Assembly (NCBI GenBank): GCA_019187225.1
Contig: JABAQQ010000020.1
Location: forward strand, 62,001 to 126,000
Reading direction: 5' to 3'
DNA length: 64,000 nt
Source: Saprospiraceae bacterium
Lineage (GTDB): Bacteria > Bacteroidota > Bacteroidia > Chitinophagales > Saprospiraceae
Position 1 is the first letter of the stretch, and each line of letters starts with the position of its first letter. The translations under genes were made by a program, and so were the position numbers. The notes under the pieces are model-generated. The model was not told the DNA's origin. It made no database searches and saw only the letters and a program-made list of their open reading frames with translations. Shown here in pieces: positions 33,289 to 41,371 of this stretch.

Positions 33289-34473
33289 CTATTTGCTAAA
33301 CCACAATTCAAAAATGCGTTCAAATTCATGCTTTGCTTTTCGGACTTCCGGCGCCGGCGCTTCGAGTATTATCGAGGGTGCGGGATACGCATAAAAATCA
33401 CCTGAACCTTCGGCGGCCATTCCATCTCCCACGTCCACGTAACAAACTCCTCTGCCGTCAAATAATTCTGTACGTTTTTCACCTTTAATTTGCGCGGCAA
33501 TATTTCCGGCGACAATATGCGCCTGTGCTTCTGCAAAAACGCCTGCTTTGGGAAGCATCATGCCGTTCAAAAGGCGGACAGCAGTATTGTCGCCAATGGC
33601 ATATACCTGCGGATAGCGGGTCGTCAGTTCATCCACATCCTCCAACAATTGCATGGCTTGGGGATGAACAGAAATGTAACCTGAGGAATCTGTTAACCCT
33701 GAATCCACTATCGCTTTGGGTGCGCCATGAGGTGGAACGCCAATCAGCAAATCGTAACCGGCCTCTTTGCCGTTTGAAAAGAAAATTTTATTGGATTTCC
33801 CGTCAATGCTCGTGACGCTGTGCTCAGGATAATAATTGATGTTATGCCCGGCCAATATCTGCGTAAATACTTCCCCGACTTGCGTACCGGCAACCGGCAT
33901 GGGTTGTTTTTCAGGAGTATAAATCGAAATTTCAACATCCTGACGCACACCGCTTTGTCGCATGAACCATTCCGTTAGCATGGCTCCTTCGTATGGAGAT
34001 GGAGGGCAGCGAAATGGCGTGCGCGCAATCAAAAATGCTATTCTACCCTTTTTGAAGTTGCTCAGTTTTTCGTGAATGGCAAATGCGTCTTTTGTATCAA
34101 AAAGATTGAGAGCAGCCGCCGAAAAACCGGGAATGGCGCCGGGATACAACTCGGAGCCCATGGCAATAATCAGATAATCTGCCTGCAGAGTTTGGGCGTT
34201 GGTGTAAACCGTTCGTGTTTCAGGTTCAATGCGGACTACCTCTTCATTTATGATCTCTATATCCTTCCTCAGAAGATTTTTCATCGGGCTTTCGACTGTA
34301 TCCAAATCAGGTTTTTCTCCTATAATGACCCTCAGGAAAGAAGGATAGAAAACAAAAGACTTATTTTTTTCGATCACGGCTATCCGATAGTCGTTGGGGA
34401 CCATACCCCGTAAGGCATGAGCAGCCGTTAAACCGCCCCACCCGCCTCCTAATATTAAAATTGTTTTAGCCAT
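33289..34473 (-). CDS. sulfide:quinone oxidoreductase-like FAD protein
   Basis: 394 residues from the ATG at 34473, where the FAD motif ILILGGGWGGLTAAHALR starts at once. A second dinucleotide region and the FAD-binding AIGDNTAVRLLNGMMLPKAG are present. Two cysteines, C156 in FRCPPSPYEGA and C344 in GRGVCYVDVG, fall where sulfide:quinone reductases keep their redox-active pair. This supports sulfide oxidation to polysulfide with electrons passed to quinone at the membrane, although related NDH-2-like proteins of unknown function share the fold. It is next to a rhodanese and divergent from an ArsR-rhodanese fusion, which strengthens the sulfur assignment. Confidence 0.85.
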   Translation of the reverse strand: MAKTILILGGGWGGLTAAHALRGMVPNDYRIAVIEKNKSFVFYPSFLRVIIGEKPDLDTVESPMKNLLRKDIEIINEEVVRIEPETRTVYTNAQTLQADYLIIAMGSELYPGAIPGFSAAALNLFDTKDAFAIHEKLSNFKKGRIAFLIARTPFRCPPSPYEGAMLTEWFMRQSGVRQDVEISIYTPEKQPMPVAGTQVGEVFTQILAGHNINYYPEHSVTSIDGKSNKIFFSNGKEAGYDLLIGVPPHGAPKAIVDSGLTDSSGYISVHPQAMQLLEDVDELTTRYPQVYAIGDNTAVRLLNGMMLPKAGVFAEAQAHIVAGNIAAQIKGEKRTELFDGRGVCYVDVGDGMAAEGSGDFYAYPAPSIILEAPAPEVRKAKHEFERIFELWFSK

Positions 34474-34529
34474 TGTGCAAAATTTAATAAGTTTAAAATC
34501 AAATTTTTTGAAAAAATTTGGTCTTTTGA

Positions 34530-34545
34530 AATGATGCAAATCATT
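34530..34545. promoter_or_regulatory. small palindrome upstream of the flavoprotein gene
   Basis: AATGAT-GCAA-ATCATT, a perfect 6-bp inverted repeat about 57 bases upstream of the flavoprotein start and just after the rhodanese stop. It may be an operator for the flavoprotein gene; the surroundings are A/T-rich, so chance is possible. Confidence 0.35.
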
Positions 34546-34591
34546 CTTTGAGTGAATGCAAATTCCTGTTCCCGGTTGTCAATAAATAAGT

Positions 34592-34903
34592 TCAGTCAAA
34601 CCAACCGAATGTCCCGCCACACAGCCAGGCGGATTGGAACCCGGCCTGCCGCAATGTTTCCGCACCTTTTGCCGACCTGCCCCCGCCCTTTCCGCAGGCT
34701 GTAACCAGCAAAACGTCCGAATCAAACTTCAATACCGATTTTTCCAACTCACCCAACGGAATATTCATCGCACCCGGGATGTGCTTTTCTTGAAATTCTT
34801 CCGGGTTTCTCACGTCGATGATCTGAATTCGATTACCGGCGCGGCGTTTTGCTTCCATTTCCTCCTTTGTGAGGCAGTTGTCATACATTGTTTCTTTTTC
34901 CAT
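34592..34903 (-). CDS. single-domain rhodanese-like sulfurtransferase
   Basis: 103 residues forming one rhodanese domain: IQIIDVRNPEEFQEKHIPGAMNIPLGEL, then the active-site loop beginning at C70 in VTACGKGGGRS, and WLCGGTFGWFD at the end. C70 would carry a persulfide taken from thiosulfate, glutathione persulfide or polysulfide in the cytoplasm. The gene lies upstream of the sulfide:quinone reductase-like gene on the same strand, with a 118-bp gap, and is divergent from the ArsR-rhodanese gene. A second possible start is at 34888. Confidence 0.88.
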   Translation of the reverse strand: MEKETMYDNCLTKEEMEAKRRAGNRIQIIDVRNPEEFQEKHIPGAMNIPLGELEKSVLKFDSDVLLVTACGKGGGRSAKGAETLRQAGFQSAWLCGGTFGWFD

Positions 34904-34927
34904 AATTTTTTTTCAACTAAACATTTT

Positions 34928-34947
34928 ATTCAAGAACTTGTTTGAAT
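34928..34947. promoter_or_regulatory. candidate ArsR-family operator in the divergent promoter
   Basis: ATTCAA (34928-34933) and TTGAAT (34942-34947) form an inverted repeat with 8 bases between, inside the 64-bp gap between the divergent rhodanese and ArsR-rhodanese genes. ATTC...GAAT symmetry is the form reported for operators of persulfide-responsive ArsR proteins (BigR/SqrR), although the spacing here is longer. The position suits autoregulation of both directions. Confidence 0.5.
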
Positions 34948-34967
34948 ATTTGAATTGAATTTACACC

Positions 34968-35606
34968 GTGAATAAACGCACCTTCAAAGACAACATTTTT
35001 GCCGCCATTGCCGGCATGACCAAGGCTTTTTCCAGCCCTAACCGCTTGGAGATCATAGACTTGCTGGCCAATGGCGAAAAAACGGTGGAGCAGGTTGCCG
35101 TCCAGACGGCGATCTCGGTCGCCAATGCCTCCCATCACCTTCAGATACTTAAAACCGCCCGCTTAGTGAAAAGCCGGCGGGAAGGCACCTTCATTTGGTA
35201 TTCCCTGAATGGCCCGAAGGCTTACGCAGCCTGGAAAGCCCTGCGCGACCTGTCCCTGGAGCAGGAACCGGCGTTGCAGGTGACGCTCCGGGAATTCCGC
35301 CGGGCGATGGACAGCCCCGGCAGCGCCTCTTATAAAAACCTGGCGCCGAACGACCGGGTGTTCTTCCTCGACTTGCGCCCGGCCGATGAATTTGCCGCCG
35401 GCCACCTGCCGGAAGCGCACGGTATTCCGGTGAAAGAACTGCCGGATCGCCTGGACGAACTCCCCCGCGACAAAACCATCATCGCCTGTTGCCGGGGGCC
35501 TTTCTGCACCTATGCCGACGAAGCGGTGCAACTGCTGAACGCCAACGGCTTCCGGGCCATACGGCTGGAAGAGAGTTACTTAGATTTGACATTCGATCGC
35601 AACTGA
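34968..35606 (+). CDS. ArsR-family regulator fused to a rhodanese domain
   Basis: 212 residues with a GTG start. Residues ~10-95 form an ArsR winged helix (SSPNRLEIIDLLANGEKTVEQVA...SVANASHHLQILKTARLVKSRREG); residues ~120-205 form a rhodanese domain with the loop ACCRGPFCTYADEAV. The only cysteines in the protein are C174, C175 and C180, all in the rhodanese loop; the ArsR domain has none, so sensing must occur in the rhodanese part if it is thiol-based. Likely a repressor of this locus relieved by persulfide. The TGA stop overlaps the next start (TGATG). Confidence 0.88.
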   Translation: MNKRTFKDNIFAAIAGMTKAFSSPNRLEIIDLLANGEKTVEQVAVQTAISVANASHHLQILKTARLVKSRREGTFIWYSLNGPKAYAAWKALRDLSLEQEPALQVTLREFRRAMDSPGSASYKNLAPNDRVFFLDLRPADEFAAGHLPEAHGIPVKELPDRLDELPRDKTIIACCRGPFCTYADEAVQLLNANGFRAIRLEESYLDLTFDRN

Positions 35607-36844
35607 TGGCAACATCTGAAAAAACCGTCGAATTGGGACTGCGCCAGAACTGGCGGCAATTCGCCCTGCTTGTCCTGATCAACGCTTTTGTGGGCGGCAT
35701 GGTAGGGCTCGAGCGCTCCATTTTTCCCCAATTGGCCGGCGAAGTATTCGGCATCGCGGCCAATACGGCCGTTTTATCGTTTATCGTGGCTTTCGGCCTG
35801 ACCAAGGCGCTGGCCAATTATTACACGGGCGTGCTGGCCAATCGCTTCGGCCGCAAGCGGCTGTTGGTGGCCGGGTGGCTCGTCGCGTTGCCCGTCCCCT
35901 GGATGCTGATGCTGGCGCCTTCCTGGGCTTGGGTGGTGGCGGCCAACGTGTTATTGGGCATAAGCCAGGGCCTGACCTGGAGCAGTACCATCGTCATGAA
36001 AATTGACCTGGTTGGCGAAAAAAACCGCGGGCTGGCGATGGGCCTCAATGAGTTTGCCGGCTACTTTGCCGTGGCCCTGGTGGCCTTGCTTTCGGCATCG
36101 GTGGCTTCGGCGTACGGCATCCGGCCTTACCCCTTCTATATCGGCGTGGCACTGAGCGTGCTGGGGCTGCTGGGCAGTTGGTGGTTTGTGCGGGAAACGC
36201 ATCACCATGCGAAAGCGGAGCAACAGACATCTACAATTCCCGCTTTGAAGCGCCCCTTTTGGGATACCACATGGTTGAATAAAAATCTGGGTTCCGTATC
36301 GCAGGCCGGTTTTGTCAACAACCTGAACGACGGCATGGTGTGGGGTATTCTGCCCGTGCTGTTGGCGCAACGGAATTTTTCCTTAGTGGAAATCGGGCAA
36401 ATCGCGGCGATCTATCCGGCCGTCTGGGGCATCAGCCAGGTCTTTACCGGCAAATTAGCCGATCACCTCTGCAAAAAAACGATGTTGTTTTGGGGCATGT
36501 TCGGTCAGGGTATCGCGATTGCGCTCATGATCTGGGCCAGCCACTACTGGGAGTTTGCCGCGCTTGCGGCTATCCTCGGTTTCGGTACGGCCATGGTGTA
36601 TCCTACTTTCTTAGCCACCATCGCCGAAAACACCAACCCTTCAGACCGCGCCCGCAGCATCGGCATTTTCCGGCTTTGGCGCGACCTGGGATACGCCGTT
36701 GGCGCCTTGCTCACCGGCATCATCGCCGACTGGATGGGCATATTCTGGTCGGTCGGTTTCATCGGTGTACTGACCGTGTTATCGGCGGCGATCATTGAAA
36801 TACGCATGCGATGCCGGGACTGCCAACTTCACCCTGTGAAATAA
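35606..36844 (+). CDS. MFS transporter
   Basis: About 412 residues from the ATG at 35606, with some twelve hydrophobic segments. The signature loop between segments 2 and 3 is VLANRFGRKRLLVAGW, and the equivalent between 8 and 9 is KLADHLCKKTMLF. It should be a secondary transporter in the cytoplasmic membrane; the substrate cannot be told from sequence. Translation is coupled to the ArsR-rhodanese gene by a TGATG overlap, so it is part of the sulfur response and may export a sulfur compound or sulfite. The family is too broad to decide. Confidence 0.88.
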   Translation: MATSEKTVELGLRQNWRQFALLVLINAFVGGMVGLERSIFPQLAGEVFGIAANTAVLSFIVAFGLTKALANYYTGVLANRFGRKRLLVAGWLVALPVPWMLMLAPSWAWVVAANVLLGISQGLTWSSTIVMKIDLVGEKNRGLAMGLNEFAGYFAVALVALLSASVASAYGIRPYPFYIGVALSVLGLLGSWWFVRETHHHAKAEQQTSTIPALKRPFWDTTWLNKNLGSVSQAGFVNNLNDGMVWGILPVLLAQRNFSLVEIGQIAAIYPAVWGISQVFTGKLADHLCKKTMLFWGMFGQGIAIALMIWASHYWEFAALAAILGFGTAMVYPTFLATIAENTNPSDRARSIGIFRLWRDLGYAVGALLTGIIADWMGIFWSVGFIGVLTVLSAAIIEIRMRCRDCQLHPVK

Positions 36845-37016
36845 ACATTCAGCCCAATCATTATTTTTTGCTTCGGGTACTCATTGTAACCTCCTATTTG
36901 ATGTTTTGGCCAGAATAGAGGAAAATTTCCCGGTTTTATTTTGCTGAAAATCCCGATAGATCATGTTGTCCAAACCAAAACCGCTCCGTGTTGTTTGGCC
37001 TTGCTAAAATACCGGC

Positions 37017-37952
37017 ATGACCGACCACATCATTCAAATCCGGAATCTCCACAAATCCTTCGGTGATTTCAAAGCGCTCGACGGGCTGAACCTCGACGTG
37101 CGGCGCGGCGAAATTTTCGGTTTCCTGGGCTGCAACGGCGCGGGCAAATCCACTACCATCCGCTGCATGTTGTCGCTGATAAAACCCGACGCAGGGGAGA
37201 TTTTGTTCAACGGAAAATCCACCCGCGAACACCGCAACACGTTCCTGCGCCAGGTGGGCTGCATCATCGAAAAGCCTGACTTCTACACCAACCTCTCTGC
37301 ACTCGATAATCTGCGCATCAGCGCCCGCATGTACGGCATGCGGTCAAAAAAAGAGGAAATTCTATCCGTGATCGAGCTCGTGGGCCTTGCCGGCCGCGAG
37401 CGGGAGGCAGTTAAAACCTATTCGCAAGGCATGAAACAACGCCTCGGCATCGCGCAGGCACTGCTGCACCGGCCCGAACTCATCATCCTCGACGAACCCA
37501 CCAACGGCCTCGACCCCAAGGGCATCATTGATCTGCGCCGCATCATCCAACGCCTGAAAACGGATTTTCAAAAAACCGTGATCGTGTCGTCTCATATCCT
37601 GTCGGAAATCGAACTGATCGCCGACAGTTTTTGCATCATAGATCGGGGCAAAACCGTCATACAGGGCCGCACGGCCGAGCTGCTTTCCGAAAACGAAATG
37701 CTGGTGAGCGTGGAGACTGACCAGCCGGAGCAGATGTTCCGTTTGCTGCAAAATGCAGGCCGCGAAGTATCAGCGCCGGCTTCGGACGATCAGACGCTGA
37801 CCATCAAAACCGGCCGCGCGGACATTCCGGACATTCACCGCGAGATCGTACGAAGCGGCCTTCCTGTGTACGGCTTTCACGCCCGTAAAAAACTCGAAGA
37901 CCTCTTCCTGAACCTCACCCAAAACACCGACGCCCATGCTGGACTTAATTAG
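37017..37952 (+). CDS. ABC transporter ATP-binding protein
   Basis: 311 residues. Walker A GCNGAGKSTT, Q-loop in VGCIIEKPDFYTNLSALDNL, signature YSQGMKQRLGIAQAL, Walker B ELIILDEPTNGLDP and the H-loop SSHIL are all present, followed by a ~70-residue C-terminal extension of the CcmA/DrrA type. It powers the permease encoded by the overlapping downstream gene. The pattern fits export-type ABC-2 systems for lipids, drugs or antibiotics such as BcrA or NatA. The substrate is unknown. The three genes from here to 39464 form one operon with overlapping ends. Confidence 0.92.
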   Translation: MTDHIIQIRNLHKSFGDFKALDGLNLDVRRGEIFGFLGCNGAGKSTTIRCMLSLIKPDAGEILFNGKSTREHRNTFLRQVGCIIEKPDFYTNLSALDNLRISARMYGMRSKKEEILSVIELVGLAGREREAVKTYSQGMKQRLGIAQALLHRPELIILDEPTNGLDPKGIIDLRRIIQRLKTDFQKTVIVSSHILSEIELIADSFCIIDRGKTVIQGRTAELLSENEMLVSVETDQPEQMFRLLQNAGREVSAPASDDQTLTIKTGRADIPDIHREIVRSGLPVYGFHARKKLEDLFLNLTQNTDAHAGLN

Positions 37953-38775
37953 AACGGAGATATTCAAAATCGCCACAAAACCACGGTCCTACATCGGTTT
38001 TGCCGCCATTTTCGCCATTGTCGTCATCATCCAACTCGCTCTGTACGCCGACGGGCAGGCTTACCTGGATTTCCTGATCCAGTCGCTCAACCAGTCGTTC
38101 GAGATCGAGGGCATGGATTTTAACGGCAATCTGGTGGGTTTCATCATCCTGCAAACGCTCATCATCCAGATGCCCCTGCTGGTGGCGCTGGTATCAGGCG
38201 ATGCCATATCGGGCGAGATACAGGGCGGTACCATCCGCTCCTTGCTCACCAAGCCGGTGTCGAGAAGTCAGATTGTGTGGGCCAAATTCATCGCCGCCGA
38301 GTTGTATACCCTGCTGCTCATTCTCTGGCTGGGCATCCTGGCCTGGGTCGTGTCGCTGTTGTTTTTCGGCCCCGGCGACTTAGTGGTGCTCAAAAGCGAT
38401 TCGCTGGTGATCGTGCGCAATGCCGACACGGTGTGGCGTTTCGGGTCGGCTTTCGCCGTGGCGTTCCTCAGTTTATCAGTGGTGGTGGCCCTGTCGTTTT
38501 TGCTGTCCGCCATCGCGGAAAATTCCATCGCGCCGATCATCATCACCATGAGCGTCATCCTGCTGTTCACCATTATCGGCACCTTCGATATACCGGTGTT
38601 TAACCAAATCAAACCTTTCCTGTTTACTACGCACATGATCGTATGGCGCAACTTTTTCGACAGGCCCCTGCCGGTGGATCAGATCGCGCAATCGGCTGGC
38701 ATCATGGTCTTGCACATCGTCATGTTCTTAGGCGCGACGTTGATTTATTTCAACAAAAAAGACATTACACAATAA
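37936..38775 (+). CDS. ABC-2 type permease
   Basis: 279 residues with six predicted membrane segments; the first (YIGFAAIFAIVVIIQLALYA) follows a short cytoplasmic helix, and VSGDAISGEIQGGTIRSLLTKPVSRSQIVWAKF is the ABC-2 loop that contacts the ATPase. The gene starts 17 bases before the end of the ATPase gene and its TAA overlaps the ATG of the LolA-like gene, so it is fully embedded in the operon. Function: membrane half of an exporter of unknown substrate. Confidence 0.9.
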   Translation: MLDLIRTEIFKIATKPRSYIGFAAIFAIVVIIQLALYADGQAYLDFLIQSLNQSFEIEGMDFNGNLVGFIILQTLIIQMPLLVALVSGDAISGEIQGGTIRSLLTKPVSRSQIVWAKFIAAELYTLLLILWLGILAWVVSLLFFGPGDLVVLKSDSLVIVRNADTVWRFGSAFAVAFLSLSVVVALSFLLSAIAENSIAPIIITMSVILLFTIIGTFDIPVFNQIKPFLFTTHMIVWRNFFDRPLPVDQIAQSAGIMVLHIVMFLGATLIYFNKKDITQ

Positions 38776-39464
38776 TGAAAAATGCCCTTTTTATACTGCT
38801 TTTTCTGCCATTTTCCCCAATACTGGGGCAAACGCCCAACCAGATCCTGTACAAAGCGCACCAGCAGTTCGCACGTGTCAAGTCGTTTAAAAGCGAGGTC
38901 AACATCTACTTCGACCTGCCCTCGGTGAGCATCGAGAACATGTCGGGCAAGGCCTTTTACAAGGCGCCGTCCAAATTCCGCATCCGCCTGAAAGGCATCG
39001 CTTTTTTACCCAGGGACAACCCCTTCAACGTGTATACCCTGATCCGGGATTCCTCGCAGTACGCCTCGGTGCTGAACGGCAGCGAAAAGGTGGGCAATGA
39101 ATTGTGCCGGATCGTCAGCGTGATTCCCAATGGCGAATCAGACATCGTGATGGCCAAACTATGGATGGGTACGACGTCTAACTGCCCGCTCAAAATGCAG
39201 ATCACCTCGCGTGAGAGCGGCATAATCCTGATCGAAAACACCTATGGCCGCCAAGTGCAGAACGCGTTACCCGACAAGATGCGCTTCACGGTGGATATGA
39301 ACAAATTCAAGGTGCCCAAGGCCCTGGCCGCCGACATCAACAATTCGCCGAAAAAAACGGCCGCAAGCGCGGCGAAATCGAAGGGAACCATCGAGTTTGC
39401 TTTTACCAATTATTCCCTCAACACGGCGATCGAGGACAGCGTTTTTAAGGAAGAAGGGAAATAA
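38775..39464 (+). CDS. LolA-like outer-membrane lipoprotein-sorting family protein
   Basis: About 229 residues from the ATG overlapping the permease stop (TAATG). The signal peptide is NALFILLFLPFSPILGQ. The remainder resembles LolA/LolB-fold proteins: YKAHQQFARVKSFKSEVNIYF, SGKAFYKAPSKFRIRLKG and the later strand SGIILIENTYGRQ. LolA-fold proteins bind acyl chains in the periplasm. With the ABC exporter in the same operon it could receive a lipid or lipopeptide, an inference from context. An alternate upstream start at 38643 lies inside the permease and is rejected. Confidence 0.75.
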   Translation: MKNALFILLFLPFSPILGQTPNQILYKAHQQFARVKSFKSEVNIYFDLPSVSIENMSGKAFYKAPSKFRIRLKGIAFLPRDNPFNVYTLIRDSSQYASVLNGSEKVGNELCRIVSVIPNGESDIVMAKLWMGTTSNCPLKMQITSRESGIILIENTYGRQVQNALPDKMRFTVDMNKFKVPKALAADINNSPKKTAASAAKSKGTIEFAFTNYSLNTAIEDSVFKEEGK

Positions 39465-39532
39465 ATACAGCGCCTCATCCTCCCCGCGTTTGGCGGCTGC
39501 TATCTTAAACTTTAGCGCCAGGGCGACTAAAA

Positions 39533-40999
39533 TCAAAAGTTTTTCAAAAACCGCTCGGCAATTTTCAATGGTCGGAAAATATAGCGTTTTTTAGCGCGGT
39601 GTCCGCCGCTACGCTGCAAAATGTCCTGCAGGGTGGCCATTACGGTCAACATGTAATTCCCTTTGTTGAGCATCACACATTCGGCGTGAACGGCATAGGC
39701 GGCGTCGGTCACTTCGGAGCGGGTGGCAATACCTCTTTTGTTGAGGGTCTCCAGCACCTGCGTTGCCCAGATGACCGGTACGTGGGCGGCTTCGCACAGC
39801 CACAGGATCTCTCCCTGTATCTCGCTCAGGCGCTCGAAACCGATCTCTACAGCCAGGTCGCCGCGCGCGATCATGACGCCGAACACCGGCTCTTCCATGC
39901 CTTGCAACAACAACGCCGGCAGGTTTTGCACCGCTTCGTAGGTTTCGATCTTGAGTACGATGGGCAAATTTTTGCCATTGCCCTGGCGCAGTAATTCCTG
40001 CAATTCAGCCACATCAGCTGCCGAGCGCACGAAAGAAAAACCCACGAGGTCGGCATGTTCCTGCGCGAAAGGCAACACCGATTTGTCAAAATCCGTAAGG
40101 CAGCGCACGGTGAGTTCCGTATCGGGGAAATTGATGCCTTTTTCAGGCTTGAGCCGTGGCTTGGCCGCCGAAACCCGGCTCACGCGAAGCACGGCCATCA
40201 ACGTTCCGGGGGTTTCCACCACCGCTTCGAACAAGCCGTCGTCGAACAGCACCCGGTCGCCGGGGCGCAGGTCTTTGACCACGCCGGGCAGGGTGCAGCC
40301 CACCACCTTCTCCTGTTTGCTGTAATCGGCGCCGGATTCGGCTAAGAAAAAACGCTCCTGTTCCAGCAGTTTCATCCGGCCCTTTTTCCTGCCTTTGCCG
40401 AGCAGTACCGTGCGGATCTTGGGCCCCGCCAGGTCCACGTATATTTTACAGGGTTGTCCAGTGGCACGCACCGCCTTGCGCACATTGGCGATCATCTTGC
40501 TCCACTGCCCGGGGTTGTCGTGGGCGCAGTTGATGCGCGCGATGTTCATGCCGGCTTTGACCAGCGATTTCACCCCGCCGTAATCGTCGGCCAATTTGCT
40601 GTCGAAGGTCACCATCAGGTGCGGAATATTCGGATGCAGTTTTGGGCCGAACAAGGTTGTAGCGCGTTGGTGAAGCAACCTGGTACCCGCTGTGAAATCG
40701 GCGGCCGACATCTCCTTTTTCGGAATGTCCACGCCCAGGCGTTGCAATACGGCCTGCACTTGCCGCAATACATGGCTTTCAGAACTGGCCAGCGAAGAGA
40801 GACCGGCGTTGTGCAGGTCGTCCTGCAAGTCGCGCAGGTCTTCGCTGCGCAGCGCCAGGTAATGCACAAGGTTGGAGGCGCTCCGGCGTTGTTGCGGGTG
40901 TACGCGGGTAACGGCCGCTGCCGCCCGTTTATGGGTAGTTTGCAGCTTGCGGTAGATGTGTCCGATGGCGGCACGCAGGTTATCGAGTGAATCCTTCAT
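39533..40999 (-). CDS. atypical pyruvate kinase with N-terminal helical extension
   Basis: 488 residues. A ~120-residue helical N-terminal part (DSLDNLRAAIGHIYRKLQTTHKR, LRSEDLRDLQDDLHNAGL) has no counterpart in ordinary pyruvate kinase. The barrel follows: IPHLMVTFDSK in place of KIVATIGP, GMNIARINCAHD, KIYVDLAGPKIRT, the B domain, the phosphoryl-transfer lysine in VLKIETYEAVQN and MIARGDLAVEIGFERLSEIQ, and ATQVLE with TRSEVTDAA. The usual C-terminal allosteric domain (~120 residues) is missing. It probably catalyses PEP + ADP to pyruvate + ATP, perhaps with other control, but substitutions in several motifs leave the activity open. Confidence 0.85.
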   Translation of the reverse strand: MKDSLDNLRAAIGHIYRKLQTTHKRAAAAVTRVHPQQRRSASNLVHYLALRSEDLRDLQDDLHNAGLSSLASSESHVLRQVQAVLQRLGVDIPKKEMSAADFTAGTRLLHQRATTLFGPKLHPNIPHLMVTFDSKLADDYGGVKSLVKAGMNIARINCAHDNPGQWSKMIANVRKAVRATGQPCKIYVDLAGPKIRTVLLGKGRKKGRMKLLEQERFFLAESGADYSKQEKVVGCTLPGVVKDLRPGDRVLFDDGLFEAVVETPGTLMAVLRVSRVSAAKPRLKPEKGINFPDTELTVRCLTDFDKSVLPFAQEHADLVGFSFVRSAADVAELQELLRQGNGKNLPIVLKIETYEAVQNLPALLLQGMEEPVFGVMIARGDLAVEIGFERLSEIQGEILWLCEAAHVPVIWATQVLETLNKRGIATRSEVTDAAYAVHAECVMLNKGNYMLTVMATLQDILQRSGGHRAKKRYIFRPLKIAERFLKNF

Positions 41000-41126
41000 A
41001 GCTGCCGCAAAAATGCGAAAAGGATTGGCTCCTGCACATAGCTTTCATTAAGGCAGGAAGTGATCTTCGTTACCGGTTACAGATGATTTCAGACGTGGAT
41101 TTAATCCCACAGATTTGGGCAGTTTT

Positions 41127-41370
41127 TTCCCGCAGATTTATTTTCCCGCAGATTTCCGCAGATTTTTTCCCGCAGATTTATTTTCCCGCAGATTCCCGCA
41201 GATTTTTTCCCGCAGATTCCCGCAGATTTCCGCAGATTTATTTTCCCGCGGATTTCCGCAGAAATCCTGTGTAAGAAAGAGCTTGCAAACTATTAAGTAA
41301 TTGCACATCTGCGAAAGTCTGCGGGAAAAATCTGCGAAAATCTGCGGGAAAATAAATCTGCGGGAAAAAA
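41127..41370. repeat. field of CCGCAGATT repeats in both orientations
   Basis: From 41127 to about 41262, eleven or so units of CCCGCAGATT or CCGCAGATT occur at spacings of 9 to 16 bases, joined by TT or TTATTTT. From 41303 to 41370 five units occur in the opposite orientation (TCTGCGGGAAAA). The two blocks can pair into a large cruciform. They lie between the pyruvate kinase start and the stop of the DUF5686 gene. Spacing is too irregular and units too short for CRISPR. Confidence 0.85.
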
Positions 41371-41371
41371 C

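Noticed and set aside
41083-41300. Two short frames encoding repeated FPQIYFPAD-like peptides
   Set aside because: They are direct translations of the CCGCAGATT repeat field and carry no independent evidence of coding.
41127-41370. CRISPR array
   Set aside because: Units are only 9-11 bases, spacers are 0-7 bases and irregular, orientation switches midway, and no cas gene is present.
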